DNA of 64,000 nt from CAVTWH01 sp963738365 (GCA_963738365.1 CAVTWH010000007.1:744001-808000); one strand, 5' to 3'; numbered from the stretch's first letter, positions 18,072 to 28,374 are shown. Program-made: numbers and translations. Notes: generated by a model from the sequence alone, not told the origin.

Positions 18072-19191
18072 ACACCCTGCTGGTCACCAACGATTTTCCG
18101 CCCCGCCCCGGCGGCATCCAGCAGTTCCTGCACAACCTCGCGGTACGCCAGCCGGCCGGCTCGCTGGCCGTCTACGCGAGCAGCTGGAAGGGCGCCGCCA
18201 AGTTCGACGCCGACCAGCCGTTCGAGGTGATCCGGGAGGACACCGGCGTGCTGCTGCCGACCCGGGCGGTGGCCCGGCGGGCCGCGCAGATCGCCCGGGC
18301 GGCCGGCTGCACGACGGTGTGGTTCGGCGCGGCGGCGCCGCTCGGTCTGCTCGCCGACGGGCTGCGCCGGCGCGCCGGCATCGGGCGGGCGGTCGCCGTC
18401 ACGCACGGGCACGAGATCGGCTGGGCGGCGCTGCCCGGCGCGCGCAGCCTGCTACGCCGCATCGCCGACGGCAACGACGTGGTCACCTACCTCACCGGGT
18501 ACCAGCGCGAACGGCTGCACCGGGCACTGGGCGGGCGTACCCGCCTGGAGCAGCTCACCCCCGGCGTGGACGTGGACGCCTACCACCCGGGCGTGGACGG
18601 CGCCGACGTGCGCGCCCGGCACGGCTCACCGACCGCCCGGTGATCGTGTGCGTCTCCCGGCTGGTACCCCGCAAAGGGCAGGACGCCCTGGTCCGAGCGC
18701 TGCCGGCGGTCCGCAGGCGGGTGCCCGACGCCGCCCTGCTGCTGGTCAGCGGCGGCCCGGACCGGGCCCGGCTGACCCGGCTCGCCGCCGAAGTCGGGGT
18801 GGCCGAGCACGTGGTGTTCACCGGCTCGGTGCCGTGGGGCGAGCTGCCCGCCCACTACGCGGCCGGCGACGTCTTCGCCATGCCCTGCCGGACCCGGCTG
18901 CGCGGCCTGGACGTCGAAGGGCTGGGCATCGTCTACCTGGAGGCGTCGGCCACCGGCCTGCCGGTGGTGGCCGGCGACTCGGGTGGCGCCCCGGAAGCCG
19001 TCCGGGACGGCGAGACCGGGTACGTCGTCGGCGGCCGGGACCTCGGCGCCCTCACCGACCGGCTGGTGACCCTGCTCACCGACCGTGCGCTGGCGCACCG
19101 GATGGGGGCGGCCGGACGGGACTGGGTGGAGCGCCGGTGGCGCTGGGAGAGCCAGGCCGAACGCATCCGCCAGCTGCTCACCACGGCGTGA
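18068..19191 (+). pseudogene. pimB: GDP-mannose-dependent alpha-1,6-mannosyltransferase PimB', frame-disrupted
   Basis: GT4-type glycosyltransferase that would add the second mannose to phosphatidylinositol monomannoside, a step in PIM lipid synthesis at the inner membrane face. The N-terminal half has FPPRPGGIQQFLHNL and VAVTHGHEIGW. The C-terminal half has VCVSRLVPRKGQD, DVEGLGIVYLEASATGLPVV and GGAPEAV, the donor-binding signature. One base is missing near 18624 (GGG read as GG), splitting the gene into two frames; restoring it gives about 374 residues. All motifs are intact, so this is probably a sequence error. It overlaps the protease gene by 4 nt. Confidence 0.85.
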
Positions 19192-19221
19192 GACGCGCTG
19201 GTCGCCCCGCGCACCGCGTGG

Positions 19222-19227
19222 CAGGCT
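19222..19227 (+). promoter_or_regulatory. -10-like box CAGGCT before the thioredoxin gene
   Basis: CAGGCT, then 6 nt, then the ATG at 19234. The first base departs from TANNNT, but the spacing matches the other leaderless starts. Confidence 0.4.
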
Positions 19228-19233
19228 GGGGCC

Positions 19234-19665
19234 ATGCCAGCCCACCCGGTCACCAGCCTGCTGCTGGTCGCCGTGGTGCTGGCCGCGGCGACCGGCGCCG
19301 GCCTGTGGTGGCGCCGCCGGGACGGTCGGCTGCTCGCCACCGGCGAGACCGCGACCACCGTGCCGGCGTCGCTGGGGGTGGCCCTGGACGCGCCGGTCAC
19401 GCTGGTGCAGTTCTCCTCGGCGGTGTGCGCCCCGTGCCGGGTCGCGGCCCGGGTGTGCGCTCAGGTGGCCGATGGCCAGCCCGGTGTGGCACACGTCGAG
19501 CTGGACGCCGAGCGGCACCTGGATGCCGCCCGCGAGCTGGACATCTGGCGGACGCCGACGGTCCTCGTGGTGGACCGGGCGGGCCGGGTGGTGCACCGGG
19601 CGTCCGGCGTACCGACCGCCGCCGACCTGCGCGGTGCGGTCGCGCCGCTGCTGGTGGGCGCGTGA
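19234..19665 (+). CDS. Membrane-anchored thioredoxin-fold protein
   Basis: A 143-residue protein with an N-terminal hydrophobic anchor (about residues 8-25) and a thioredoxin domain whose redox motif is CAPC (Cys65, Cys68). The cis-Pro region is visible as IWRTPTVLV. The orientation of the anchor suggests the redox domain faces outward, where it could reduce or oxidise envelope proteins. A DUF4395 membrane protein follows on the same strand, a pairing I recall from other actinomycetes. The ATG is preceded by a leaderless-type hexamer. Confidence 0.8.
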   Translation: MPAHPVTSLLLVAVVLAAATGAGLWWRRRDGRLLATGETATTVPASLGVALDAPVTLVQFSSAVCAPCRVAARVCAQVADGQPGVAHVELDAERHLDAARELDIWRTPTVLVVDRAGRVVHRASGVPTAADLRGAVAPLLVGA

Positions 19666-20004
19666 CCGGCGGACCGGCCGGGCTGCCCCGGCTGACCCGG
19701 CGACGCACCGTCGACCTGGGTCGCCTCGCCGCCAGCCTCTGTCCCCGCTGACCAGCGTCCGGAGTCCTCGCTGACCAAGCGCCCGCGCACCCGTGCAGTC
19801 GCGCCGGCCAGCCGCTGTCCGAGCGGCCAGGCTGGTCAGCGTCACCTCGTCCAGGCCGAGCGCCAGCCGACGTCCGGCAATCCCCGGACCCTCAGCCGGA
19901 ATCGCGGGACATCCGGACACTCTGCGAACGCAGTCGCCCCGCCCCTGTGACCATCCCCGAACCCCCGAAGTGGCCGGGCTTCCGGCCTAGGAGCTGATGT
20001 TCTG
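19666..20004 (+). other. Non-coding gap between thioredoxin and DUF4395 genes
   Basis: About 340 bases with no supported gene. A 29-codon frame starts at GTG 19662, overlapping the thioredoxin stop as GTGA, and ends at 19751. Its overlap is typical of coupled genes, so it may be a relic of the original start of the DUF4395 gene. A small inverted repeat (GTCCGG with CCGGAC near 19872-19918) is also present. Confidence 0.4.
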
Positions 20005-20445
20005 ATGCTGCTCGACCCGCGCGGGCCGCGTTTCGCCGCCGCGCTCACCACCGTCGTCCTGGTCGTCATCCTGGTCACCGGGTCGGGCCTGCTCGCGCTG
20101 GCCCAGGCGGTCGTCTTCGCGCTGGCCGCCGCCAACCCCCGATGGAGCCCGTACGGGCTGGTCTACCGGGCGCTGCTGGCCCCGCGCCTCGGGCGCCCGA
20201 GCGAGTTGGAACCGGCCGCGCCGGTCCGCTTCGCGCAGCTTGTCGGGCTGGTCTTCGCTGTCGTCGCGGCCGCCGGCTACCTCGCCGGGGTACCCGTGCT
20301 GGGCTTCGTAGCGGCCGCGTTCGCCCTGGTGGCCGCGTTCCTCAACGCCGCCTTCGGGCTGTGCCTGGGGTGCGAGGCGTACCTGGCGTTCCGGCGGCTG
20401 ACCCACCGCCCGGTGCCGGCGCGGGTCCCCGCGCCCGGCGCCTGA
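20005..20445 (+). CDS. DUF4395 family membrane protein
   Basis: A 146-residue integral membrane protein beginning LDPRGPRFAAALT, the typical DUF4395 opening, with about four hydrophobic helices and a conserved late motif NAAFGLCLGCEAY containing a CXXC-like pair (CLGC). The family often sits beside thioredoxin-like proteins, suggesting a role in membrane thiol chemistry; this is context inference. AGGAG lies about 11 nt upstream of the ATG. The gene converges on the response regulator across a strong hairpin. Confidence 0.8.
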   Translation: MLLDPRGPRFAAALTTVVLVVILVTGSGLLALAQAVVFALAAANPRWSPYGLVYRALLAPRLGRPSELEPAAPVRFAQLVGLVFAVVAAAGYLAGVPVLGFVAAAFALVAAFLNAAFGLCLGCEAYLAFRRLTHRPVPARVPAPGA

Positions 20446-20518
20446 TCTTCCGGCGCCGCAGGTACGCGGAGTCCGGCAACGGTCCACCGGCCGCCGCCGC
20501 TGCGTTGACCCCCAACGG

Positions 20519-20557
20519 CCATGCCCGCCGATCGAGAGTTCGATGCGGCGGGCATGG
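20519..20557. terminator. Bidirectional terminator hairpin
   Basis: A perfect 12-bp stem (20519-20530 with 20546-20557) lies between the convergent DUF4395 and response-regulator genes. Confidence 0.75.
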
Positions 20558-20582
20558 ACCGGTCAGGTTGCCGGTGGGGTGC

Positions 20583-21255
20583 TCAGAAGCTCGGGGCGTC
20601 CGGGGCTTCCAGCAGGCCCAGGCGCAGCGCGGTCATCAGCGCCTGGGCCCGGTTGGCCGCGCCCAGCTTCTCGTAGAGCTTCGAGATGTGGGTCTTGGCG
20701 GTGGACTCGCTGACGAACAGCTGCTTGGCGATGCCGGCGACGCTCATCCCGTCGGCCAGCAGGCGCAGCACCTGACCCTCGCGCGGGGACAGCTGCGGGC
20801 CGGTCGGCGCCAGCCGGCGCTTCATCGCCTCGGCCAGGTCGGCCGCGGTGAACGCGCTCGGCGCACTGGCGCGCGTGCCGGGCCGCCGCCACCACCTCGT
20901 CGGCCGGCGCCGTCTTCGGGACGAACGCGCTCGCCCCGGCCTCCAGGGCGCCGAAGAGCTGGTCGTCCCCGGCGTACATGGTGAGCACCACGATGCCCAG
21001 CGCCGGGTTGCCCTTGCGCAGCGCCCGGGTGGCCTCCAGGCCGCTGCCGTCGGGCAGGCGCAGGTCCATGATCACCACGTCGGGCTGTAGCGCGCCGGCC
21101 TGGCGTACCGCCTCGGCACAGGTCGCTGCCTCACCGACCACCTCGAACTGCCGGTCCCGTTCGAAGGCGTGGCGCAGCCCCTTACGGATCAGGTCATGAT
21201 CGTCGACCAGCAGGACCTTGGTGCGCGCGCCGGCAGGCGCGGGTGAGGTGGTCAT
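20583..21255 (-). pseudogene. NarL/LuxR-type response regulator, frame-disrupted
   Basis: Receiver domain with phospho-acceptor Asp64 (VIMDLRLPDG), the acidic pair DD at 18-19 and the Lys of FVPKTAP, then a LuxR-type helix-turn-helix (LSPREGQVLRLLADG, SESTAKTHISKLYEKL). The two domains are in different frames because of one extra base near 20870. The 673-nt span exceeds a multiple of three by one, which fits a single insertion and a product of about 223 residues. It sits just downstream of its likely cognate sensor kinase on the same strand. DNA binding would follow phosphorylation of Asp64. Confidence 0.82.
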
Positions 21256-21284
21256 GAGGCGGTCGTGTCCTTTCTCAGAGCTGG

Positions 21285-23012
21285 CTACAAATTACCGCGT
21301 CGCTGCGGACTGCCCAACACCACGGCCACCGTGGTGCCGTGCGGGTCGCGCTGACGGATCTCCAGTCGGCCACGGACACGTTCGGCCCGCTCGGCCATGA
21401 TGCTCAGGCCGTAATGACCTTCGCGGTGCGACGGGACCATGCCCTGCCCGTCGTCGGAGATCTCCACCATCGCGAACGGTGGATCGACGGCACAGGTTAC
21501 CCACAGATTTGCCGCTCCGGAATGCTTTCGGGCATTGGTTATTGCTTCCTGGGCAATTCGGAGCAGTTCTGCCTCTGTAGCGGCAGGAAGCCGGGCGCCG
21601 GTGTCGTCCAGCGACAGGTGCACCCGCATGCCGCCGGGGTCCCCATGGTGCGGGCGTACTCGGCGATCGCGGCCGACAGGCCGCCGTGCCGGTCCACCTC
21701 GGTACGCAGCTCGAACAGCGACATGCCGCAGCTCGGTGATCACCCGGGTCACCTCGTTGCGCAGGGTGCGCAGCTCGCCCTGCGGCGTCCTGGGCCTCCT
21801 CGGGCAGCACCGCCATGCGCGTTGTCGATGCCGTAGCCGACCATCACCAGCTCCTGTGCCACCCCGTCGTGGATCTCCCGGGCCAGCCGCTGCCGCTCCT
21901 CGTTGGTGGCCAGCGACCGTACCTCGTCGAAGAGCAGCGCCGCCTCCAGGCGCAGCGCGGCCGGCGCGGACACGTCGTTGACCCGGGAGACCACCGGCGC
22001 CGGGTACGCCCCCGGCACGTCCGCCTCGATGGACAGCAGCCCACCGTGCGTACCCCCGCCATCAGCGGGACGACCAGCGTGCTGACCACGTCCCGCCGGG
22101 GTGCGAACGGGCCTGCGAGCGGTTGCCGGTCTGCGGCTGCTGGCTGGCCCAGGCGTCGGCGATCACCGAGTCGGAGTCCAGGTCGGTCTCCCAGTCGATG
22201 CGCTCCAGCCCCAACTGCGCCAGCACCACCAGCCGGGAGCCGCCGCCGGCGGCCAGCACGCTGCCCCGGTCGGCCCGGGCCACCTGGCGTACCTCGTCCA
22301 GCAGGTGCTGGGCCAGGCCCACCGGGTCCAGGGTGGCGCCGGGCAGCTGCCGGGCGACGGTACGCAGCTGGGTGAGCAGCCGGGTGGCCTCCGCGTAGGG
22401 CTGCGGGGGCGGCGGCTCGCGCCGGGTGGTCAGGTTGCGGCGCAGCCGCGCCGCCACCGCGGTGGCCAGCCCCACCAGCACCAGCCACTCACCGGCGATC
22501 AGCAGGTACCCGCGGTCGTCCAGGCGGTGGTCGGCCCAGCCCAGCCCGACCAGCACCGCGAGCGCGAAGCAGGTCAGCGCCACCGCTTCCCGGATGCGCC
22601 GGTAGAGCACCGCGGAGAGCACCGGGACCAGCAGGTACGGCAGGTACGCCGCGGCCGCCCCGCCGCCGCGCAGCGCGTCCACCGAGGTGTCGGTGTGCCC
22701 GACCACGGTGTCCGCGGCCAGGCAGGTGATGAACACCTCGGCGAACCGGGTCAGCGGCCCGATCACCGGGTGCCGGGCGGCGCCGACGGCCGGGATGGCG
22801 ATCAGCGCCAGCAGCGCCGGCCAGACCAGCGTGGCCGGGTCCCCGGTGGCGGCCAGGCCGAGCGCGGCGGTGAGCACCAGCAGGCACAGCCGGATCGCCG
22901 CGGTGAACGGGTGCAGCGGCCGCCAGCCCGGCTCCGGCCCGTCTGCCGGGCCGTCCGGCGCCGGTGCGAGGGCGCCCCGGCGCGGCGGCGGGGCCAGCAA
23001 CCGCTCAGGCAC
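21285..23012 (-). pseudogene. Sensor histidine kinase (membrane, GAF, HisKA_3), frame-disrupted
   Basis: N-terminal hydrophobic region with about five helices (residues 40-190), a GAF-like domain (ADRGSVLAAGGGSRLVVLAQ), a HisKA_3 dimerisation motif with the phospho-accepting His (RLAREIHDGVAQELVMVGYG) and an HATPase domain (EAITNARKHSGA, EISDDGQGM, HYGLSIMAER). I count six small indels, at about 22108, 22043, 21820, 21787, 21725 and 21645: three deletions and three insertions. The net is zero, consistent with the 1728-nt span. All catalytic motifs are kept. The GTG at 23012 overlaps the end of fadD15 by 8 nt, and the response regulator lies 29 nt downstream, so this is a fadD-kinase-regulator operon. 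Confidence 0.82.
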
Positions 23013-24814
23013 CGTAGATGCTCGCGATCTCGTCGGCGTACTGCTGCAGCACGACGCTGCGCTTGACCTTCAGCGACGGGGTGAGCTCGCCGGTGGCCTC
23101 GGTCCAGTCGCGCGCCAGGATGCGGAACTGGCGGATCGCCTCGGCCCGGGACACCGCCCGGTTCGCCTCGTCCACGGCCGCCTGGATCTCCGGCCGTACC
23201 AGCGGATCGTCACGCAGGTCGGCGACCGCGGTGTCGGCCGGCCCGCCCGTGCGTGGCCAGCCAGGCCGGCAGCGCCTCCTCGTCGAGGGTGACCAGGGCG
23301 GCGATGAACGGCTGCCGGTCGCCGACCACCATGCACTGGCTGACCAGGGCGTGCGCGCGCAGCCGGTCCTCCAGGACGGCCGGGGCGACGTTCTTGCCGC
23401 CGGCCGTCACGATGATCTCCTTCTTCCGGCCGGTGATCCGCAGGTACCCGTCGTCGTCCAGGTCGCCCAGGTCGCCGGTGTGGAACCAGCGGTCCGCGTC
23501 GAGCACCTCGGCGGTGGCCGCCGGGTTGTTCCAGTAGCCCGGGAAGACGATGTCGCCGTGCACCAGGATCTCCCCGTCGTCGGCGATGCGGACCGTGACG
23601 CCCGGCAGCGGGCGGCCCGACCGTGCCGATGCGCTGCGCGTCGTCGAGGTTCACGGCGATCGCCGGGGACGTCTCGGTCAGGCCGTACCCCTCGAAGATG
23701 GTCAGTCCGATGCCGCGGAAGAAGTGCGCCAGCCGCTCGCCCAGCGGCGCCCCGCCGGAGATGGCCCGGGTGCACCGGCCGCCGGTGACGGCCCGCAGCT
23801 TGCCGTAGACCAGCCGGTCGAACAGGCGCGTGCTGCAGCCGCAGCGCCAGCCCCGGGCCGCCCGCGGTGTCCAGCGCCCCGCTGTAGGCGACGGCCACCC
23901 GGTCGGCCCGGTCGAAGATGGCGCCCTTGCCGTCGGCGTGCGCCCGCTGCCGGGCGGCGTTGTAGACCTTCTCGAACACCCGGGGCACCGACAGGATGAA
24001 CGTCGGCTGGAACGACTGCAGGTCGGCGACCAGGTTCTTCACGTCGGCCAGGTGGCCCATCCGGCAGCGGGCCAGCACGATGCCGATCTGTACCAGCCGG
24101 GCGAAGGAGTGCGCCAGCGGCAGGAACAGCAGCGTCGAGGAGCCGTCGTGGAACAGCGAGGTGAGCCCGGGGATCGGCGTTGGCCGCGTCGGCGTAGAGG
24201 TTGCGGTGGGTCAGCACGCAGCCCTTGGGCCGGCCGGTGGTACCCGAGGTGTAGATGATGGTGGCCAGGTCGTCCGCGCCGCGCGACATCCGGCGCTGCG
24301 CCACCGCGCGCCACGTCCACCGAGGCGCCCGCGCTGACCAGCTTGTCCAGCCCGCCGCCGTCGATCTGCCACACCTCGCGCAGCGCATCGGCCTGCGGCG
24401 CGGACCGCGTCGACGGCGTCCCGGTGCGCGGTGGTCTCCACGACCGCCCCGACCGCGCCGGAGTCGGCCAGGATCCACTGGACCTGCTCGGCGCTGGAGG
24501 TCTCGTAGACCGGTACGGTCACCGCGCCGGCGGCCCAGATGGCGAAGTCGACCAGGGTCCACTCGTAGCGCGTCTTGCTCATCAGGGCGATCCGGTCGCC
24601 CGGGGCTGATGCCGGCCGCCACGAAGCCGGCGGCCAGCGCGGCCACCTCATCGCGGAACTGCGCGCAGGTCACGTCGCGCCAGTCGCCGTCCGGGGTGTC
24701 CCGGCGGGCGAACTGCACGGCCTGCGGCGCCTGGTCGGCGTTGTCCCACACCAGGTCGGTCAGGTTCGCCGCGGCGCCGATGACGGCGACCGGCGGTACC
24801 GAGAACTCCTGCAT
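23005..24814 (-). pseudogene. Long-chain fatty-acid--CoA ligase (FadD15 type), frame-disrupted
   Basis: ANL-superfamily enzyme that activates fatty acids with ATP and CoA. The AMP-binding signature IIYTSGTTGRPKGC, the GYGLTE-type motif region, WFHTGDLGDLDDDGYL and the catalytic-Lys tail GELTPSLKVKR are all present, but in different frames. About seven insertions are needed to explain it (near 24606, 24397, 24307, 24178, 23833, 23618 and 23242), and the span (1810 nt) is one more than a multiple of three, as seven insertions require. Expected product is about 600 residues. The position next to pimB and the SRPBCC gene matches Rv2187. Preserved motifs argue for sequence errors. Confidence 0.85.
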
Positions 24815-25050
24815 CGTCCGTCCTTCGCTCCGCGGGCGGGTGCCGGAAACGCCGGCCGGGATGATGCCTCCCGGCCCGCGCGCCCGCGCCCGGGTCCATT
24901 CTTGCCCGCCGCGCGCCGGCCGTGCCCACCGACGCCGCCGAACCGGGCTTCGCCGCGGGTGGCGCCCGCCGCGCCGCGGTGCTCCGCTGGTGCGAACCTA
25001 CCTGTCCGCCGGACCGCGAGCCGTGGCCGGGTGAGCGCGCCGGGCGGGGG

Positions 25051-25056
25051 TACCCT
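25051..25056 (+). promoter_or_regulatory. -10 box TACCCT of a leaderless promoter (SRPBCC gene)
   Basis: TACCCT, then 6 nt, then the ATG at 25063. Confidence 0.55.
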
Positions 25057-25062
25057 GCCGGG

Positions 25063-25518
25063 ATGGCCTCCTCGTCGACCCAGTCGATCACCATCGCCGC
25101 GTCGCCCGCGGAGGTGGCCGCGGTCATCTGCGACTTCGCCGCGTACCCCCAGTGGACCGGCGCCGTGAAGGCTTGCGAGGTCGTCGAGGAGTACGAGGAC
25201 GGCTACGCCAGCCAGGTCCGGTTCGTGGTGGACGCCGGGGTGTTCCGGGACGACTACACGCTGGCCTACGAGTACGCCGAGGACGCCTCCCGGATCGAGT
25301 GGCGGCTGGTGGCCCCCTCGAAGGCCCAGCGCGCCCAGACCGGCTCCTACGACCTCACCCCGGAGGGCGAGGGCACGCTGGTGACGTACACCCTGGCGGT
25401 TGACCTGGCGATCTCGCTGCCCGGCTTCCTGCGCCGCAAGGCCGAGCAGACGATCATGGATACCGCGCTCAAGGAGCTGCGCAAGCGGGTCGAGTCGGCG
25501 GGCGCCGGCCGTGGGTGA
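25063..25518 (+). CDS. SRPBCC (START-like) family protein
   Basis: A 151-residue SRPBCC/polyketide-cyclase-type lipid-binding domain (ITIAASPAEVAAVICDFAAYPQW, GTLVTYTLAVDLAISLPGFL). The fold forms a hydrophobic pocket, and the neighbourhood (acyl-CoA ligase, acyltransferase) suggests a lipid ligand. The position corresponds to Rv2185c. The start at 25063 is fixed by the leaderless hexamer; the longer frame upstream has no support. Its stop overlaps the next gene by 8 nt. Confidence 0.85.
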   Translation: MASSSTQSITIAASPAEVAAVICDFAAYPQWTGAVKACEVVEEYEDGYASQVRFVVDAGVFRDDYTLAYEYAEDASRIEWRLVAPSKAQRAQTGSYDLTPEGEGTLVTYTLAVDLAISLPGFLRRKAEQTIMDTALKELRKRVESAGAGRG

Positions 25519-26059
25519 GCCGCCCCCGGCCTCGCCCCGCGAGGAGGCCGAACGGCTGGTCGCGGCGGCCGTGGCCACCGCGTCGACGGCCGCCCGCGGC
25601 TGGCTGGCCCGGTCCGGGCACACCGTGGCCACCGGCTCCGAACCGTGCTGCGTCTGCCCGCTCTGCCGGGCCGTGGCAGTGCTCCGCGACCCGGACCCGG
25701 AGCTGGTGGAGCGGCTCGCCAGCGGCGCGGGCGACCTGGCCGAAGGGGTCAGCGCCGCGCTGCGCGCAGCCGGCGACCTGCTCCGCCCGGCCGCACCCGC
25801 GGCCGACCGTGCCGCACCCGCACCGGATGCGGCCGACCCGGACCCGACCGACCGTGCTGCACCCCCAGGTGACGTCGTTGTCCCCGAAGCGGCCGACCGT
25901 ACTGCACCCGGACCTGACGTCGCTGCCCCCGGACCGGCCGACCCGGCGTCGCCCGCGCCGGACGTCGCCGTCGGCGAACCGGCCGACCCCGCACCGACCG
26001 CACCGGTCGCCACCGCCCCCGAACCGGCCGACCCGGCGAACCCCCCTGGTCGTGGATAG
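25511..26059 (+). CDS. Hypothetical protein with a Cys knuckle and an Ala/Pro/Asp-rich tail
   Basis: 182 residues. The first 85 form a helical domain with a Cys cluster (CCVCPLC near residues 38-44), a possible metal site; I recall similar proteins after SRPBCC genes in actinomycetes. The remaining 95 residues are a low-complexity Ala-Pro-Asp tail with irregular PADPA and DRTAP repeats, probably disordered. The GTG at 25511 overlaps the SRPBCC stop, so the genes are coupled. Function unknown. Confidence 0.7.
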   Translation: MGEPPPASPREEAERLVAAAVATASTAARGWLARSGHTVATGSEPCCVCPLCRAVAVLRDPDPELVERLASGAGDLAEGVSAALRAAGDLLRPAAPAADRAAPAPDAADPDPTDRAAPPGDVVVPEAADRTAPGPDVAAPGPADPASPAPDVAVGEPADPAPTAPVATAPEPADPANPPGRG

Positions 26060-26148
26060 TCTCGATGCGGCAAGCTAACGCGGACGCACAGGCGTCCGGG
26101 CCCGCGCCGGCGGGCAGGCCAGCGGGGTCAGCGAAAGGGAGCACGACG

Positions 26149-27096
26149 GTGGGATTGACCATCGGTGTCGACATCGGCGGGACGAAGGTGCTGGGCGGGG
26201 TCGTCGACTCGGCGGGCACGGTGCTGGCCCAGGCCCGTCGGGACACCCCCGCCGAGGACGTCGCCCAGACCCTGGCGCGCATCGTCGAGGTGATCGCCGA
26301 GCTGAGTGAGAAGTACGACGTCGACGCCATCGGCATCGGTGCGGCCGGCTGGATCGACGCCAAGCGCTCCACCGTGCTGTTCGCCCCCAACCTGGCCTGG
26401 CGCAACGAGCCCCTGCGCGACGAGATCGCCCGGCACGTCACCGTCCCGGTGGTGGTGGAGAACGACGGCAACGTGGCGGCCTGGGCGGAGTTCCAGTACG
26501 GCGCGGCGGCCGACGCGGACGAGTCGATGGTGCTGTTCACCGTGGGTACCGGCATCGGCGGCGGCATCGTGCTCGGCGGCGAACTGATCCGCGGGGCGCA
26601 CGGCATCGCCGGCGAACTGGGCCACACCCTGCTCGTCCCGGACGGCCACCTGTGCGGCTGCGGCCGGCGCGGCTGCATCGAGCAGTACGCCAGCGGCAGC
26701 GCCCTGGTGCGGTTCGCCCGGGCCACCGCCGCCGCCCAGCCGGAGCAGGCCAAGGTGCTGCTCGACCTGGCGCGTGGTGAGGTCGCCGAGATCAACGGTC
26801 CACTGGTGACCCAGGCCGCCCGGCTCGGCGACGCCGCCGCCACCGACGCGTTCGCCCAGGTGGGGCACTGGCTCGGCCAGGGACTCGCGGACATGGTGCA
26901 GATCCTCGACCCGCAGGTTCTGGTGGTGGGTGGCGGCGTCGTGGACGCCGGTGACCTGCTCATGCAGCCGACCCGGGCGTCGTTCACGGCGGCGCTGGCG
27001 CAGCGCGGCCGGCTGCCCGTCGCCGAGGTCCGCCCGGCGCTGATGGGCAACGCCGCCGGCCTGGTGGGCGCCGCTGACCTCGCCCGGCGGCAGTAG
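26149..27096 (+). CDS. glkA: ROK family glucokinase
   Basis: Cytoplasmic glucokinase of 315 residues that phosphorylates glucose with ATP and, in actinomycetes, can also take part in carbon-catabolite control. It has the phosphate motif DIGGTK (8-13), the sugar-binding ENDGNVAAWAE, GTGIGGGIVLGGE and the ROK zinc motif CGCGRRGCIE (from residue 169). No N-terminal helix-turn-helix is present, so it is an enzyme and not a ROK repressor. The GTG at 26149 has AAAGGGAG about 8 nt upstream; a frame extending to 26065 adds low-complexity residues and is rejected. Confidence 0.93.
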   Translation: MGLTIGVDIGGTKVLGGVVDSAGTVLAQARRDTPAEDVAQTLARIVEVIAELSEKYDVDAIGIGAAGWIDAKRSTVLFAPNLAWRNEPLRDEIARHVTVPVVVENDGNVAAWAEFQYGAAADADESMVLFTVGTGIGGGIVLGGELIRGAHGIAGELGHTLLVPDGHLCGCGRRGCIEQYASGSALVRFARATAAAQPEQAKVLLDLARGEVAEINGPLVTQAARLGDAAATDAFAQVGHWLGQGLADMVQILDPQVLVVGGGVVDAGDLLMQPTRASFTAALAQRGRLPVAEVRPALMGNAAGLVGAADLARRQ

Positions 27097-27197
27097 CTTC
27101 CGCCGTCCGGAGATGTCACAACCGCCCCCGGCGTCACGCGGGCGCCTGTAGGGTAGGCGGCACCACCGGGAGGCGGGTGTGGCGGGGAGGGGTGTCG

Positions 27198-27875
27198 ATG
27201 GGCATCGCGCTGCGGGTCGTCTCGTACAACGTGCACGGGCTGCGGGATGACCGGACGGCGCTGACCGCCGTCATCCGCGAGCTGGCCCCTGACGTGGTGA
27301 TCGCGCAGGAGGCGCCGCGCCGGCTGCGCTGGCGCACCCGCTGCGCGCAGCTGGCCCACTCGTGGGGGATGGTGCACGCGGCCGGCGGCCTGCCGGGCGT
27401 CGGTAGCGCCCTGTTCACCAGCCTGCGGGTACGGGTCACCGACGGGTGGCGCCTGGAGTTCCCACTGACCCCCGGCCGGCACCTGCGGGGCGCTGTCTTC
27501 GCCCGGTGCCTGGTGGGGCGTACCCCGGTCGCACTGGTCGGTACCCACCTGGCCACCGACCCGGCGGAGCGGCCGGCGCAGGCCCAGCTGCTGAAGAAGG
27601 CGCTGGCCGACCTGGACGCCCCGGTGATCCTGGCCGGTGACCTGAACGAGACGCCCGGCGGCGGCGCCTGGCGCACGCTCGCCGACGGACTGGTCGACGC
27701 GGGCGTCGACGAGGGCCACCCGACCTTCCCGGCCACGGCGCCCGACCGGCGGATCGACGCGGTGCTGGTCGACCCGCGGATCTCGGTGGCCGCCTTCCGG
27801 GTGCTGGACACGGACGTCACCCGGCGGGCCAGCGACCACCTGCCGCTCGTCGCGGACCTGGTGCTCCCGGACTGA
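27198..27875 (+). CDS. Endonuclease/exonuclease/phosphatase (EEP) family protein
   Basis: 225 residues with the EEP metal-dependent fold: SYNVHGLR, the metal ligand in AQEAP, GTHLATD, GDLNETPGG and the terminal SDHLPLV. Family members cleave phosphodiester or phosphomonoester bonds in nucleic acids, lipids or inositol phosphates; the substrate is unclear. No signal peptide is seen. The ATG at 27198 has GGGGAGGGG upstream. Confidence 0.85.
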   Translation: MGIALRVVSYNVHGLRDDRTALTAVIRELAPDVVIAQEAPRRLRWRTRCAQLAHSWGMVHAAGGLPGVGSALFTSLRVRVTDGWRLEFPLTPGRHLRGAVFARCLVGRTPVALVGTHLATDPAERPAQAQLLKKALADLDAPVILAGDLNETPGGGAWRTLADGLVDAGVDEGHPTFPATAPDRRIDAVLVDPRISVAAFRVLDTDVTRRASDHLPLVADLVLPD

Positions 27876-28116
27876 ACCGCCGGCACCCCGTTCGGCCTGC
27901 CCTTCGACACGTCGACCCGGTTGCCCTTCCGCGCGGGCCTGGGCTCCAGTTGCGCGCCCCCGCGCGCCGGCGTCGGCTCTCGTGCCGCGCCGGCCCCGGC
28001 GACCGGTCCGTTGACGCCGCCCGGCTGCTGGCCGCCGGCCCGAGTCACCTGGTCCGAAGGTCGGGGCGGGGTCGTCGGGTCCGGTGATAGCGTCCTCTCG
28101 ACAGGAGGTGTCGTAC

Positions 28117-28284
28117 ATGCCCGACAAGAGGGATGTGCACCAGGCTAAGAGCAAGCGCAACCACAAGGCCGGCACGAAGAAGACCAGTCGCTCGGCGGCC
28201 GCCGCGACAATGCCACAGCCCCCCGAAGCCACCGGGAACGCCCCGTCCGCCAAGGCCGGCAACGCCAGCCGCAAGCACCGCTGA
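28117..28284 (+). CDS. Small basic hypothetical protein
   Basis: A 55-residue, Lys/Arg/Ser/Ala-rich protein (starts MPDKRDVHQAKSKRNHKAG). A strong AGGAGGTG lies 7 nt before the ATG at 28117, so translation is well supported despite the size. The composition (many Lys and Arg, no aromatics, few hydrophobics) suggests a disordered nucleic-acid- or ribosome-associated protein; this is inference. It is monocistronic. Confidence 0.7.
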   Translation: MPDKRDVHQAKSKRNHKAGTKKTSRSAAAATMPQPPEATGNAPSAKAGNASRKHR

Positions 28285-28374
28285 CCCGCCGCCCCGCACC
28301 GAAGCGATCGTGGGGTTATGGGGTGTCACCGGCGCATATGACCACCGAAACCCCGAGATCACTAGGCTACGGCG

